Origin: Sphingomonas glacialis
GTDB taxonomy: Bacteria; Pseudomonadota; Alphaproteobacteria; Sphingomonadales; Sphingomonadaceae
Length of the DNA: 64,000 nucleotides
Assembly: GCF_006439055.1 (NCBI RefSeq)
Contig: NZ_RCZC01000003.1
Location: 62,001 to 126,000 of the forward strand
Reading direction: 5' to 3'
A program made the translations under genes and the position numbers. The notes under the pieces are model-generated. The model ran no database searches. It was not told where the DNA came from and saw only the letters and a list, made by a program, of their open reading frames with translations. Below, piece by piece: positions 9,213 through 17,802 of this stretch (its first letter is position 1; each line of letters opens with the position of its first letter).

Positions 9213-9968
9213 TCAGACCTGCGCTATGCCGCCATCTGCGAAAAGCTCGGATGCGTTGACGAAGCTCGCATCATCTGACGCGAGGAACAGCGCCGCCTTC
9301 CCGATCTCCTCGGGTTCGCCAACGCGACCCAGCGGGATGATCGTGGCAAAGTGGTCGAGGAAGCCTTGCTGCGCACTGGCGTCGTCGCCGACCAGCCCGA
9401 CGAGACCCGGGGTGCGGACCGGTCCAGGGCTGAGGACGTTCACGCGGATGCCAGTGTCCTTCAAGTCGAGTGCCCAGCTGCGGACGAGTGCACGAACCGC
9501 GGCCTTGGACGCCGAGTAGATGCTGAACGCGGGCGTCCCGCGGCTGGCCGCCGTCGATCCGGTAAGGATGATGGAGCCGCCCCGGCCCATTAGCGGAAGC
9601 GCCTTCTGGACCGTGAAGAGGACGCCCTTCACGTTGCGGTTGAACGTGTCGTCGAACTGTTCCTCGGTAATCTGCCCCAGCGGGAGTGTGCCGCCGCCCC
9701 CGGCGTTTGCGAACAGCACATCGATGCGGCCGCTCTCCGAGGCGATCCGGTCATATAGCCGGTCGAGGTCGGAGAGGGTCTCCGAGTCGGCTTGAACCCC
9801 GACGGCGTCATGGCCGATCTCGCGGACCGCCTCGTCGAGCACGTCCTTGCGGCGCCCGGTTATATAGACCTTGGCGCCTTCGCCCGCGAAAACCTTTGCC
9901 GTAGCAAGTCCGATACCGCTCGAGCCGCCGGTGATGACAGCAATCTTGCCCTTCAGACGATCATGCAT
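9213..9968 (-). CDS. SDR family oxidoreductase
   Basis: A 251-residue classical short-chain dehydrogenase. It has the nucleotide-binding motif TGGSSGIG, an NAG-type motif (LFANAGGGG), the catalytic serine in ILTGS, the YSASKAA tyrosine-lysine pair, and a C-terminal [20 protein letters not shown]. The arginine in ITGRR after strand 2 is consistent with NADP(H) use. Substrate is not evident. A slightly longer start at 9986 is possible, but 9968 sits behind GAGAGGA. It is downstream of the two-component pair at 10146-13780 on the same strand and could be one of its targets. Confidence 0.9.
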   Translation of the reverse strand: MHDRLKGKIAVITGGSSGIGLATAKVFAGEGAKVYITGRRKDVLDEAVREIGHDAVGVQADSETLSDLDRLYDRIASESGRIDVLFANAGGGGTLPLGQITEEQFDDTFNRNVKGVLFTVQKALPLMGRGGSIILTGSTAASRGTPAFSIYSASKAAVRALVRSWALDLKDTGIRVNVLSPGPVRTPGLVGLVGDDASAQQGFLDHFATIIPLGRVGEPEEIGKAALFLASDDASFVNASELFADGGIAQV

Positions 9969-10145
9969 CGCGAAATATCCTCTCAATGCCCTGTATCATG
10001 CAGCAGCGAGGAATGATCGATGCCGCATTCATAGATGGATTAAGTTGCCGTCGCGAAATCCAGAAGGCAGCTCTCGTGAGATGTTGTATGCGGCGCGAGC
10101 GGGGTTTCATGCAGGACCTGACGTTCGACAATCCCGCGCGGAAAC

Positions 10146-10778
10146 TCACCGGAGATGGATCGCACCGCGGCGTAGTGCCGCCGTCACGGCATGCGTCCTA
10201 TCGTTTACGTCAAGCTTGGCGAAGACGCTGCGCAAGTGCGCCTTGACCGTGTCGTCGGATATCGACAGTTCCCACGCAATTACCTTGTTCGACTTTCCTT
10301 CCGCGACAAGCTGAAGAACCCCTATTTCGCGTGGTGTGAGGGCGTCTTCGGCAGAGTGTATGGCGATCTCCTGCGCTACCTCCGGCGGGAGATAGCGTCG
10401 ACCGCTGTGGACGGTCCGGATCGCATCCAGAAGTTCGCGCCGTAGCGCGCTCTTCAACAGATAGCTGGACGCGCCGGCTCTCAAGGCCTGCACCGCCTGC
10501 ACATCACCTTCGTAGGTAGTGAGCACGATGACGCGAGCCGTGGGGCAGATGGTTCGTAGCCGCTCGATCGCGTCCAAGCCGCCCATGACGGGCATTTGGA
10601 GATCCATCAGCGTGACATCGGGGCGGACCTGCTCGAAAAGCTTCAGTGCTTCCGCACCATTCGCCGCCTCCCCGACGAGCAGTAGGTCCGGCTCGTGCTC
10701 GATCATTCGCGCGATGCCTTCACGGAGCGCGGGATGGTCGTCCACGGTCATAACGCGGATCGGGGCATCGATCATCAT
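10146..10778 (-). CDS. NarL/FixJ-type response regulator
   Basis: A 210-residue protein. Residues 1-120 form a receiver domain with the acidic pair in MTVDDHPALREG, the phospho-aspartate in VTLMDLQMP and the conserved threonine and lysine (VLTTYEG, YLLKSALR). Residues about 145-205 are a LuxR-type helix-turn-helix (LTPREIGVLQLVAEGKSNKVIAWELSIS…). Its ATG overlaps the stop of the sensor kinase by 4 bases, so the two are translationally coupled and almost certainly a pair. Target genes are unknown. The SDR gene just downstream is a candidate. Confidence 0.92.
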   Translation of the reverse strand: MMIDAPIRVMTVDDHPALREGIARMIEHEPDLLLVGEAANGAEALKLFEQVRPDVTLMDLQMPVMGGLDAIERLRTICPTARVIVLTTYEGDVQAVQALRAGASSYLLKSALRRELLDAIRTVHSGRRYLPPEVAQEIAIHSAEDALTPREIGVLQLVAEGKSNKVIAWELSISDDTVKAHLRSVFAKLDVNDRTHAVTAALRRGAIHLR

Positions 10779-13700
10779 GTTGGCGACTCCTCTCCGTTCC
10801 GCTTCCGGGCGTTGAGCGATTGGCCTGGGGCATATGCCAGTCGCCCGGGCACGGCGACGCTGACCTCCACTCCAAGCTGCGGTCGGCTGGCGATGGTCAG
10901 CAGACCACCGGCATGTCTTGCCCTTTCGCGCATGCCGGTCAGACCAAAATGGCGGGGCCGTTGTCCGGCGGCGGCAACGTCGTCCGGAAGCCCCTTACCA
11001 TCGTCTCTCACCCCGAGCTGCAGTTGACGACCATACACGATCGTCACCTCGATCCTCGACGCCTTCGAGTGCTGGATTGCATTTCGAATGGCCTCTTCCG
11101 CGATGCGCAGGAGTTCTTCTCGGACCATCGCGTCCAGTTCGCGAGCGCGACCTTCGGCTGTCACAGTGATGGATGCCGCGGAACCGGATCCCAGATCACC
11201 TGCAATCGCCACAATTGCGCCGGCGAGGTCCGGACCGTCCTCAGCAAAGCGTAGGTCACTCACCCGATTCCGCCCCTCGGTGAGCACCGCTTCGGCGTGA
11301 TTCAGCGCCTCGTCCATCGGTGGCCGCATCGCGCTGTCCGGCGGCAAGCGGTTGGCGATCGCCTGGAAGCGAAGGACGAGGCCTTGGAAACCCTGCAACA
11401 GTGTGTCGTGCAGTTCGCGTGCGATCCGCTCGCGTTCCGCCAACTGGGCGCCGAGACGGTCCCGAACGCGTGCGGTCAACTGTCGCGTCCGAACGGAATA
11501 TAGGGCCCAGAGAAGCAGGGCACCTGCCATCGTGCAAAGCAGCGTGAACCAACCAGATTGCAGGAAGGTTGGGGCGATCGAAAATCCGACGGTCGCGCCG
11601 CTGCGATTCCAGACTCCATCGTTGTTTGCGGCGATTACATGGAAGCGATACCGGCCGGGTGCGAGATTCGAGTATGACGCCTCGCGCCGAGAGCCGGGAT
11701 CGACCCAATCATCGTCGACGCCCTCGAGCCGGTAGCGGACGCGTACACGCTCGGGCATCGTCAGGCTCAAGGCGGCGTATCCGATCTCGACCTTCGAAGT
11801 GCCTTGCGGGAGATCGACATAGACCGGATCGGTGTAGGAATTCCTTGGTGTGACGAGACGGTTGATGGACACCGGCGGCGGCAGTGTGTTGCGCACGAGA
11901 TGCGCTGGATCGACGAAGACCGTTCCGGCGAGGGTCGAAAACCAGACGCGGCCGTCCCCACCTAACGCTGCTGCCCGTACGCCCGACCTAACGTCGATAT
12001 CGGGTAGCCCGTCACTGAAGGACAGGACGACAGGGCGCAACCGCGCTTTCCTATCCGTGAATGCGGCTTCCAGCTCGGAGGTGACCAATCCGATGATCTG
12101 CGCCTGCGCGATCATCCATGTCTGACCCGACTTGGTCTGAACGACGCCAGTTGGCTGACGCACCCAAGGAACTCGCGTTGCAGAGATGGTCTGAAGGCTT
12201 CCGTGCCATACCCGGCCCAACCCGGACGGGTCACCCACAAGGAGCCCGCTCGCGCCTGCGATAGCCATCGACATCGCCCTACCGGCCGTCGGCTTCAGTT
12301 CCTCCCGGATCGCGTGGCCGCCACCATCGAATTCCACGATTGCGCCCGACGCGAGGTATGCAAGTCGCCTGTGATCGGCGGTGGGAATGAGCTGGACCGG
12401 CCGAAACCCGCCCGCGCTCGGGATGACGGGATGGTCCCACTTGCCGCCCGCTAGACGAAAGAGGCCGTCCGTTCCCGCATTGGCCCACAACACCCCCTGA
12501 TCGTCGACCAGACAATCGTCGATAGCACCGTTCGCGACACTGATCGGATGCGTGGTGTTGAGTAGGTGCTTGTCCCGAAGCCGCAACAATCTTTCATGCG
12601 TGAACATCCACACATCGCCGTTGAGTCCTTCGCAAATCGCCTCCGTGCTGCCGACGTGCGAGATCACCGGCATCGGACCGCCGCCTGGCAGGATCTCGTA
12701 TATCGTATCGGCTTCACCGACGTAGACGGCCCCGCTGGATACGCCCGTGATTACGTCTCCGAAGACGGCGGCATCCCGAAGTTGCGGCTGTACAATGACG
12801 TTGGCCGCGCGGAACCGGTCGAGGCCCCGGCTCGAACCGATCCATATGTTGCCTTCACGATCCTCGAATACTGCACCGGCCGCTGACGACGCAAGCTCGC
12901 TCCCGACGACGTCAACATCTAGGGGCGGGGCGCCACCCACTAGCGCTCGACGGGGAGACAAGGGAGCGCTCAGGCGAAATATGCCTTTCTTGAAATATAG
13001 CCCCCACAGGTTGTCATCGTGATCGAAGCGAGCCCATGCTGCCCTGGGAAACGCTGGTGTTTTGAAGTGTCGGCGAGATTGATCGCGGGGGGAGACGATC
13101 CAACTTCCTGAATTGTCCGAAGCCCATATCCGGCCCCTGCTGTCTTCACTGAGAGCTGCATGTCCCTCCAGTGTTACCGGCACCTTCTCGAAGTGCCGCG
13201 AACCTGGGCGCAAGATCATCAGCAACTGCTCCGTGGCTACCCAGAGAGCGCCCTCACGATCTTGCAATAGGCCCGTCACCTGCTGATGGGGCAGACCCCA
13301 ATTTTCGCCGATCTGAAGCCAAGCGTGACCATCGAAACGAAGCAACGGCATGTCCGGCCGACCCAGCACGGCCCAGATAGCGTGGTCCGGTCCTTGGGTG
13401 AGACTTATGACGTAATCCGTGAAGGGCGGTGCTGGAATGTCATGGAGAAGCCCGTGCTGTACGACCGACAGACCACCCTTCGTATAGCCGACCCATATCG
13501 ATCCGTCGTGTGCTGCGAGCAATGCAGAGACCGCCCCATGGGGGGGCGTCGGACCGGCGGCGGCGATCTGCTCGAAGCTCACACCGTCGAAGCGAAAGAC
13601 GCCTGCGGCGGCGCCGATCCAAAGGTAGCCATCGCGGCCTTGCGCCAAGGCGCCGATGGTGCTCGGCGCGCCGTCCTCGATGGTCCAACGCGTGTGCTTG

Positions 13701-13780
13701 TACTGAGCAATGCTCAGAGCGGGATCAAGCGAAAGGGCAGGCGTGGTGTAAAGAACACACGCGAGAATGGATACGAGCAC
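10775..13780 (-). CDS. Beta-propeller (Reg_prop/Y_Y_Y) sensor histidine kinase, HisKA_3 type
   Basis: A 1001-residue sensor. After a signal/anchor segment come repeated two-component-regulator propeller motifs (DGYLWIGAAAGVFRFDG, DREGALWVATEQL, DREGNIWIGSSRGLDRF) to about residue 640, then a Y_Y_Y domain (YRLEGVDDDWVDPGSRREA). One membrane span follows (about 755-775, …MAGALLLWALYSV), then a HisKA_3 helix with the phospho-histidine in ARELHDTLLQG and an HATPase_c domain. No receiver is fused, unlike many Bacteroidetes hybrids. Such sensors often bind sugars or other ligands in the periplasm. The GTG at 13780 is the likely start. It partners the regulator at 10146. Confidence 0.88.
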   Translation of the reverse strand: MLVSILACVLYTTPALSLDPALSIAQYKHTRWTIEDGAPSTIGALAQGRDGYLWIGAAAGVFRFDGVSFEQIAAAGPTPPHGAVSALLAAHDGSIWVGYTKGGLSVVQHGLLHDIPAPPFTDYVISLTQGPDHAIWAVLGRPDMPLLRFDGHAWLQIGENWGLPHQQVTGLLQDREGALWVATEQLLMILRPGSRHFEKVPVTLEGHAALSEDSRGRIWASDNSGSWIVSPRDQSRRHFKTPAFPRAAWARFDHDDNLWGLYFKKGIFRLSAPLSPRRALVGGAPPLDVDVVGSELASSAAGAVFEDREGNIWIGSSRGLDRFRAANVIVQPQLRDAAVFGDVITGVSSGAVYVGEADTIYEILPGGGPMPVISHVGSTEAICEGLNGDVWMFTHERLLRLRDKHLLNTTHPISVANGAIDDCLVDDQGVLWANAGTDGLFRLAGGKWDHPVIPSAGGFRPVQLIPTADHRRLAYLASGAIVEFDGGGHAIREELKPTAGRAMSMAIAGASGLLVGDPSGLGRVWHGSLQTISATRVPWVRQPTGVVQTKSGQTWMIAQAQIIGLVTSELEAAFTDRKARLRPVVLSFSDGLPDIDVRSGVRAAALGGDGRVWFSTLAGTVFVDPAHLVRNTLPPPVSINRLVTPRNSYTDPVYVDLPQGTSKVEIGYAALSLTMPERVRVRYRLEGVDDDWVDPGSRREASYSNLAPGRYRFHVIAANNDGVWNRSGATVGFSIAPTFLQSGWFTLLCTMAGALLLWALYSVRTRQLTARVRDRLGAQLAERERIARELHDTLLQGFQGLVLRFQAIANRLPPDSAMRPPMDEALNHAEAVLTEGRNRVSDLRFAEDGPDLAGAIVAIAGDLGSGSAASITVTAEGRARELDAMVREELLRIAEEAIRNAIQHSKASRIEVTIVYGRQLQLGVRDDGKGLPDDVAAAGQRPRHFGLTGMRERARHAGGLLTIASRPQLGVEVSVAVPGRLAYAPGQSLNARKRNGEESPT

Positions 13781-14218
13781 AAGGATCCGCGGCTGCCTGA
13801 TCGCTATTCCAATCTACGGTTCGTTGTCGCAATCATCTTAGGTCATGTTGATTAGGCCTGCACCCCCCTAATGGATTAGCCAACTATAGCCCGATCAGTC
13901 ATTATCGGCGATGGCGATCGCCACTCTCGTTCGCCGCCGAGCCGGTGGTCTCGGCGCCACTGCAACATTTGCAACGGGCACGCGCGGAACACTGCGCGCG
14001 AATGCCTAGAAATTGCGTTCGGCGCGTGTCGGCAATTGCTGTCTACCACGGCGCACATGGGTTTCCGACCGATGTATCGGAGCGGAAGCTCCACACGGAA
14101 GAACGACCCTTCATACGCCCCGGCTGCGGCTCCCTAAAGTGTAGGTGCGGCATACTCCGCACGGACTGGCCGATTTTTCTGCGGTGAGCCAGTTTAGGTG
14201 GGAACAGAGGAGCGGGAC
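13781..14218. other. Divergent intergenic region between the sensor kinase and the second winged-helix gene
   Basis: About 440 bases without a recognisable gene. Short frames here lack codon bias and family resemblance. It should contain promoters for the leftward kinase/regulator pair and for the rightward regulator at 14219. No clear -35/-10 or operator could be assigned by eye. Confidence 0.4.
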
Positions 14219-14851
14219 ATGGCACAGGCAGTTCAAACCGAAAGTTTCCAAGGTCAACATGCGCCGGAGCAGCGAAGCTTCGACCTCGGTGACCCCGTAG
14301 AGGATAGCAGTGGGGCGTTATGCTTCGGCGGGTTCCGCGTTCACCCCTGCGCTCGCAGCCTGACGCTTCATCAGCAAGTCGTTCCGCTCGGTAGTCGGGC
14401 CTTTGATCTGCTCGTCGTCCTTCTTCGCTCACGCGGCCAGCTCGTCACGAAGGAAGAGATCGTCAGAGAGGTCTGGCCAGCGACTTTTGTCGACGAGAGC
14501 AACCTGCGCTTCCAGATGGGAGTTCTTCGGAAGGCGCTCGGACCCGAGCGCGACCGCATAAAGACCATCCCCGGTCGGGGATATCTGTTCGCTGTCAACG
14601 ATGCAGACGCCATCCCTAAAGTTGCTCCTTCACTCCGCGCGGGAGTACACGACCCGTCGTACGAAAGTGTGATCATCATCGTTGAGCCCGATGATGGCGA
14701 CCGCCACGCGATGGCATCGCTTCTTCGCGCATTGAAAGCGCGCGTGATCAGTTTCACCTCCGTAGAGGAGGTGGTTACGTACGCGGCGTCCCCCCTTCGG
14801 GTGACCCATGGATCCGCAATGGCTATGCTGGACCCCGCTTTGACAGCCTAG
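14219..14851 (+). CDS. Winged-helix regulator with truncated receiver-like C-terminus (paralogue of 348-1028)
   Basis: A 210-residue protein. The winged-helix domain (about 45-130) is nearly identical in its core to the gene at 348: both have VTKEEI.REVWPATFVDES, LRKALG.ERDRIKTI and GRGYLF. The C-terminal stretch again starts like a receiver (SVIIIVEPDDGDRHAM) and ends after about 60 residues without an acceptor aspartate. Two copies with the same ending argue for a genuine architecture and against a chance truncation. The ATG at 14219 follows GAGGAGCGGGAC. It diverges from the sensor kinase gene, with no partner of its own. Confidence 0.8.
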   Translation: MAQAVQTESFQGQHAPEQRSFDLGDPVEDSSGALCFGGFRVHPCARSLTLHQQVVPLGSRAFDLLVVLLRSRGQLVTKEEIVREVWPATFVDESNLRFQMGVLRKALGPERDRIKTIPGRGYLFAVNDADAIPKVAPSLRAGVHDPSYESVIIIVEPDDGDRHAMASLLRALKARVISFTSVEEVVTYAASPLRVTHGSAMAMLDPALTA

Positions 14852-15317
14852 CCGGGTTCTCGGTCGTCAAGCAGACCGGCAGGCTACTTGCGCCTGCAAT
14901 GCCGGCAGTAGCGACGTGACGTCGCTCGTCCGGCCGGGCCTACAACTTTAGATTGGCCTGCCACTGTATCACCGAATTGATCCGTACACCTGAGTCTATA
15001 ACTGTATTTGCTTCTTCAAATCTGCGCTTGGCTGAAGGGGCATGACACGACTCAGGTGGATACAGCGCTTCTCTCGCTTCTCAGCGCGACACGTCTCGTA
15101 GATCCCGCCAACACCTCTGCCTTGAGAGAAATTGCCGCACGGATGACCGAATGCGCTCTTCGGCGCGCCGGCAAATCGATCCTGCGCGCGATGTAAGACG
15201 CGCTCGACTCCGACACCTTGCACTTCGCCGCGGGACGGAAATCCAGGACTCCTTCGACGTATACCCTCGCACAGTCGTCACTTGGCCGGCAGTAGCGATC
15301 CGCCATCGCCGTCCGCA
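14852..15317. other. Intergenic stretch with no recognisable gene
   Basis: About 465 bases between the second winged-helix gene and the carboxymuconolactone-decarboxylase-like gene, which converge on it. A 62-codon frame at 15008-15196 has no ribosome binding site or family resemblance. I see no terminator hairpin strong enough to name. Confidence 0.4.
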
Positions 15318-15665
15318 TCAGCTTTTGGCAGATTCCCGAAAAGCGTCTAGGGTCCGCACCGAGTAGACAAGCGCCGCGCCTGCATTGACGGCGATCGCTA
15401 CGCCCAAAGCCTCCACTAGTTCGCCTTCCGTCGCACCGTGCTTGCGCGCGGCGTCCGCGTGCACCGTGATGCAACCATCGCATCGCAAACTCACTGCGAC
15501 CGCCAGCGCGATCAGCTCGCGCGTCTTCTCGTCGAAATGGCCGGACTTTCGCCCCGCTCCGCTGATCGCGCCGTATCCGCGCACGGTGTCCGGACTGAGA
15601 GTCGCCAGATCGGCGACGCCGTCGGCGACCTGACGGCGATAGGTGTTCCAGTCGAGCATCGTCAT
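15318..15665 (-). CDS. Carboxymuconolactone decarboxylase / AhpD-like protein
   Basis: A 115-residue all-helical protein of the CMD family. It has the signature E…ALAVAVSLRCDGCITVHADAARKHGAT, with the C-x-x-C pair and following histidine that AhpD-type members use as a redox-active site. Such proteins act either as alkylhydroperoxidase partners or as decarboxylases; the CxxC favours the redox type. Its ATG overlaps the stop of the dienelactone hydrolase by 4 bases, so the two genes are translated together. Confidence 0.87.
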   Translation of the reverse strand: MTMLDWNTYRRQVADGVADLATLSPDTVRGYGAISGAGRKSGHFDEKTRELIALAVAVSLRCDGCITVHADAARKHGATEGELVEALGVAIAVNAGAALVYSVRTLDAFRESAKS

Positions 15666-16405
15666 GAGAGAACTCCCAGTTGTTGGCGCTGTGAAAATGG
15701 TGCGGCCTGCCGGCCGAGCATGGCCGTAAAAAAGCTCCAGGTTCGTTGATTGGCCAGCGTCGCGGCCCTTGCGTCGTAGTGGGCGCCGCCGTGTCGCGAG
15801 AATGCGTGATGGCAGCCGGAATAGGTGAACACCTGAACGTTGGGCTTGTCATCGAGCGCAGTGATGATCGCGTTCCTCGCATCTTCGGGCATGAACTCGT
15901 CCTCGCCCGCCAGATGCATCAGCATGAGCGTCGTGATTGCGCCGGCCTCGTCGAGATACTTCTCGGTCTCGGCCCCGTGAAAGGCCACCGCTGCGTCGAT
16001 TGACGTGCGGGCAGCCGTGAGGAAAGTCATGAGTCCCCCTAGACAATAGCCGAGGATGCCCACCCTCCCAGACGAGCCCGTCAACGCCGCCGCGGCGTCC
16101 ACGGTGGCGATGATATCGGATACGCCAAGTTCCCGGTCGAAAGCGCCATAGAGCGCCAAGCCAGTTTTCCAATCCGCTTCCGATCGGACATCCAGGTCGA
16201 TACCAGGCTGCTGCCGCCAGAACAGATCCGGGCAGATGGCCAGAAAGCCTCGAGCGGCGAGATCGTCGCACGTCTGGCGCATGTCCGCGTTCACTCCGAA
16301 CAGCTCGTGCAACACCACGACGGCGGGGGCGGAGGGTACGGAGGGTAGCGCCCGATAGGCAGCAAAGCGGCCGTCTGTCGTAACGATTTCGATTTGCTCG
16401 CCCAT
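15662..16405 (-). CDS. Dienelactone hydrolase family protein
   Basis: A 247-residue alpha/beta hydrolase of the dienelactone hydrolase type. The strand/oxyanion region is VVVLHELFGVN, the nucleophile elbow carries cysteine (LGYCLGGLM), and the C-terminal histidine is in CHHAFSRHG. Cysteine in place of serine at the elbow is the mark of this family, which opens dienelactones in chloroaromatic breakdown and acts on related lactones and esters. GAGAGGTGA precedes the ATG. It is the first gene of a two-gene unit with the CMD-like gene. Confidence 0.9.
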   Translation of the reverse strand: MGEQIEIVTTDGRFAAYRALPSVPSAPAVVVLHELFGVNADMRQTCDDLAARGFLAICPDLFWRQQPGIDLDVRSEADWKTGLALYGAFDRELGVSDIIATVDAAAALTGSSGRVGILGYCLGGLMTFLTAARTSIDAAVAFHGAETEKYLDEAGAITTLMLMHLAGEDEFMPEDARNAIITALDDKPNVQVFTYSGCHHAFSRHGGAHYDARAATLANQRTWSFFTAMLGRQAAPFSQRQQLGVLS

Positions 16406-16492
16406 ATGTCACCTCTCAAAGAAGAATGTCGCGGGGCGGGGTGGCAAGTCCGCGCTCAGCTGCACAGAGTTCGTCGTGCTCGGCTGCGGGAT

Positions 16493-16522
16493 CACGCCAC
16501 CCTGGGACCATAGGGTGGCGTG
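16493..16522 (-). terminator. Hairpin terminator after the alpha/beta hydrolase gene
   Basis: Arms of 11 bases (CACGCCACCCT and its complement) with an 8-base loop lie just past the stop of the leftward gene at 16531 and before the start of the gene at 16405. This divides the hydrolase run into two transcription units. No strong U-tract follows. Confidence 0.55.
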
Positions 16523-16530
16523 GCCGAAGC

Positions 16531-17352
16531 TCAGGACTTCAGGAAGGCGAGCAGCTCTGCGTTGAACCGGTCGCGGTGGGTCACCATCAGACCGTGGGGT
16601 GCCCCCGGATAGACCGTCAGCGTCGCTCCGTGGACAAGCTTGACCGTTTTGCGGCCGGCATCATCGATCGGAACGATCTGGTCGTCGTCGCCGTGGATGA
16701 TCAGCGTCGGCACGTCGAACTTGGCCAGGTCATCATAGAAGACGGTTTCGGAGAATTGCTTGATGCAGTCGTATGCACCCTTCAGCCCGACCATCATCGA
16801 CTGGAGCCAGAACGCATCCTTGATGCCCTGCGACACGGTCGAGCCCGCTCTGTTGGCTCCGTAAAAGGGCTCAGCGAGTTCCCGGTAAAATTGCGATCGA
16901 TCGGTGGCGACGCCCTTGCGCAGTCCGTCGAACACATCGATCGGCAGGCCGTCGGGGTTTCGCGCGGTCTTTAGCATGGTCGGCGGAATCGCCGACACCA
17001 GCACGGCCGCCTTGACCCGCGACGTGCCATGGCGGCCGATGTATCGGGTGACCTCGCCGCCGCCCGTCGAGTGACCGACGTGCGTCACGTCGTGGACGTC
17101 GAGTGCATGGACGAGTTCCGCGAGATCGTCCGCGTACGTGTCCATGTCGTTGCCGTTCCAGGTCTGGCTGGATCGGCCATGCCCGCGTCGGTCGTGGGCG
17201 ATCACGCGGAAGCCGTGCGATGCCAGCGTGAAGAGCTGATCCTCCCAAGCGTCAGCGTTCAACGGCCAGCCATGCGAGAACATGACGACCGGGCCCTGTC
17301 CCCAATCCTTGTAGAATATCTCGGCTCCGTCCTTCGTCTTGATCGTAGGCAT
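16531..17352 (-). CDS. Alpha/beta hydrolase, non-heme chloroperoxidase-like
   Basis: A 273-residue cytosolic hydrolase. It has the oxyanion motif [15 protein letters not shown], the nucleophile elbow GHSTGGGE, an acid in HGDDDQIVP and the histidine in [10 protein letters not shown]. This set is that of the cofactor-free haloperoxidase/arylesterase group, which forms peracids from acetate and H2O2 and hydrolyses small esters. The length is standard (about 275). GAGGAAGGACGTACC precedes the ATG. A close relative lies 450 bases upstream (17802-18776), apparently a duplication. Confidence 0.9.
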   Translation of the reverse strand: MPTIKTKDGAEIFYKDWGQGPVVMFSHGWPLNADAWEDQLFTLASHGFRVIAHDRRGHGRSSQTWNGNDMDTYADDLAELVHALDVHDVTHVGHSTGGGEVTRYIGRHGTSRVKAAVLVSAIPPTMLKTARNPDGLPIDVFDGLRKGVATDRSQFYRELAEPFYGANRAGSTVSQGIKDAFWLQSMMVGLKGAYDCIKQFSETVFYDDLAKFDVPTLIIHGDDDQIVPIDDAGRKTVKLVHGATLTVYPGAPHGLMVTHRDRFNAELLAFLKS

Positions 17353-17379
17353 GGTACGTCCTTCCTCGTTGGGCTTCGG

Positions 17380-17802
17380 TCAGTGGTTTTCGGCGCTCAT
17401 CCGTTCTGGAACCCGGAAGCGAATGAGCGAGCGGTCGATGACGCGGTGGGTGGGGTCCGCGAGTTCGATCAGAACCTGATGTTCGCCAGGCGGCAGCCCC
17501 ACCACGACGATGGTCTCTCCGCCGGAATCGACGAAGTGCCACGGCGCGTCGTCGATCGTCACATGGACGTGGCCGACGCGCGGAGAGACACTCAGCGCGC
17601 CCGCTCCAAATACCGGCAGCACCCGCAGATTTTCGGCGCGGTATTGGATGAAGACGCGGCCCTCAGAGAGAGGGCCCGCGAGTGGCGGATCCGCCAGCAG
17701 CCTCGGCTCCGGCTCGTCTTCGATCGCGACAAGCGGGGAAGCTTCCCGGGAGGGGCGGCGGTCTCCGTCGTGGCTTTGCCCGGTTGTCCGCAAGCGGCCC
17801 AT
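17380..17802 (-). CDS. DUF6130 family protein
   Basis: A 140-residue protein whose second half carries the family pattern GHVHVTIDDAPWHF…ETIVVVGLPPGEHQVLIELADPTHRVID. It is a small beta-sandwich of unknown function. The frame extends upstream to 18072, but the ATG at 17802 shares one base with the stop of the upstream hydrolase (TGATG), which marks the true start and couples the two genes. No signal peptide is evident from this start. Its association with the chloroperoxidase-like enzymes is noted, but no role is known. Confidence 0.75.
   Translation of the reverse strand: MGRLRTTGQSHDGDRRPSREASPLVAIEDEPEPRLLADPPLAGPLSEGRVFIQYRAENLRVLPVFGAGALSVSPRVGHVHVTIDDAPWHFVDSGGETIVVVGLPPGEHQVLIELADPTHRVIDRSLIRFRVPERMSAENH

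Noticed and set aside
15008..15196. A 62-codon frame in the 14.9-15.3 kb gap
   Set aside because: No ribosome binding site, family resemblance or supporting context.
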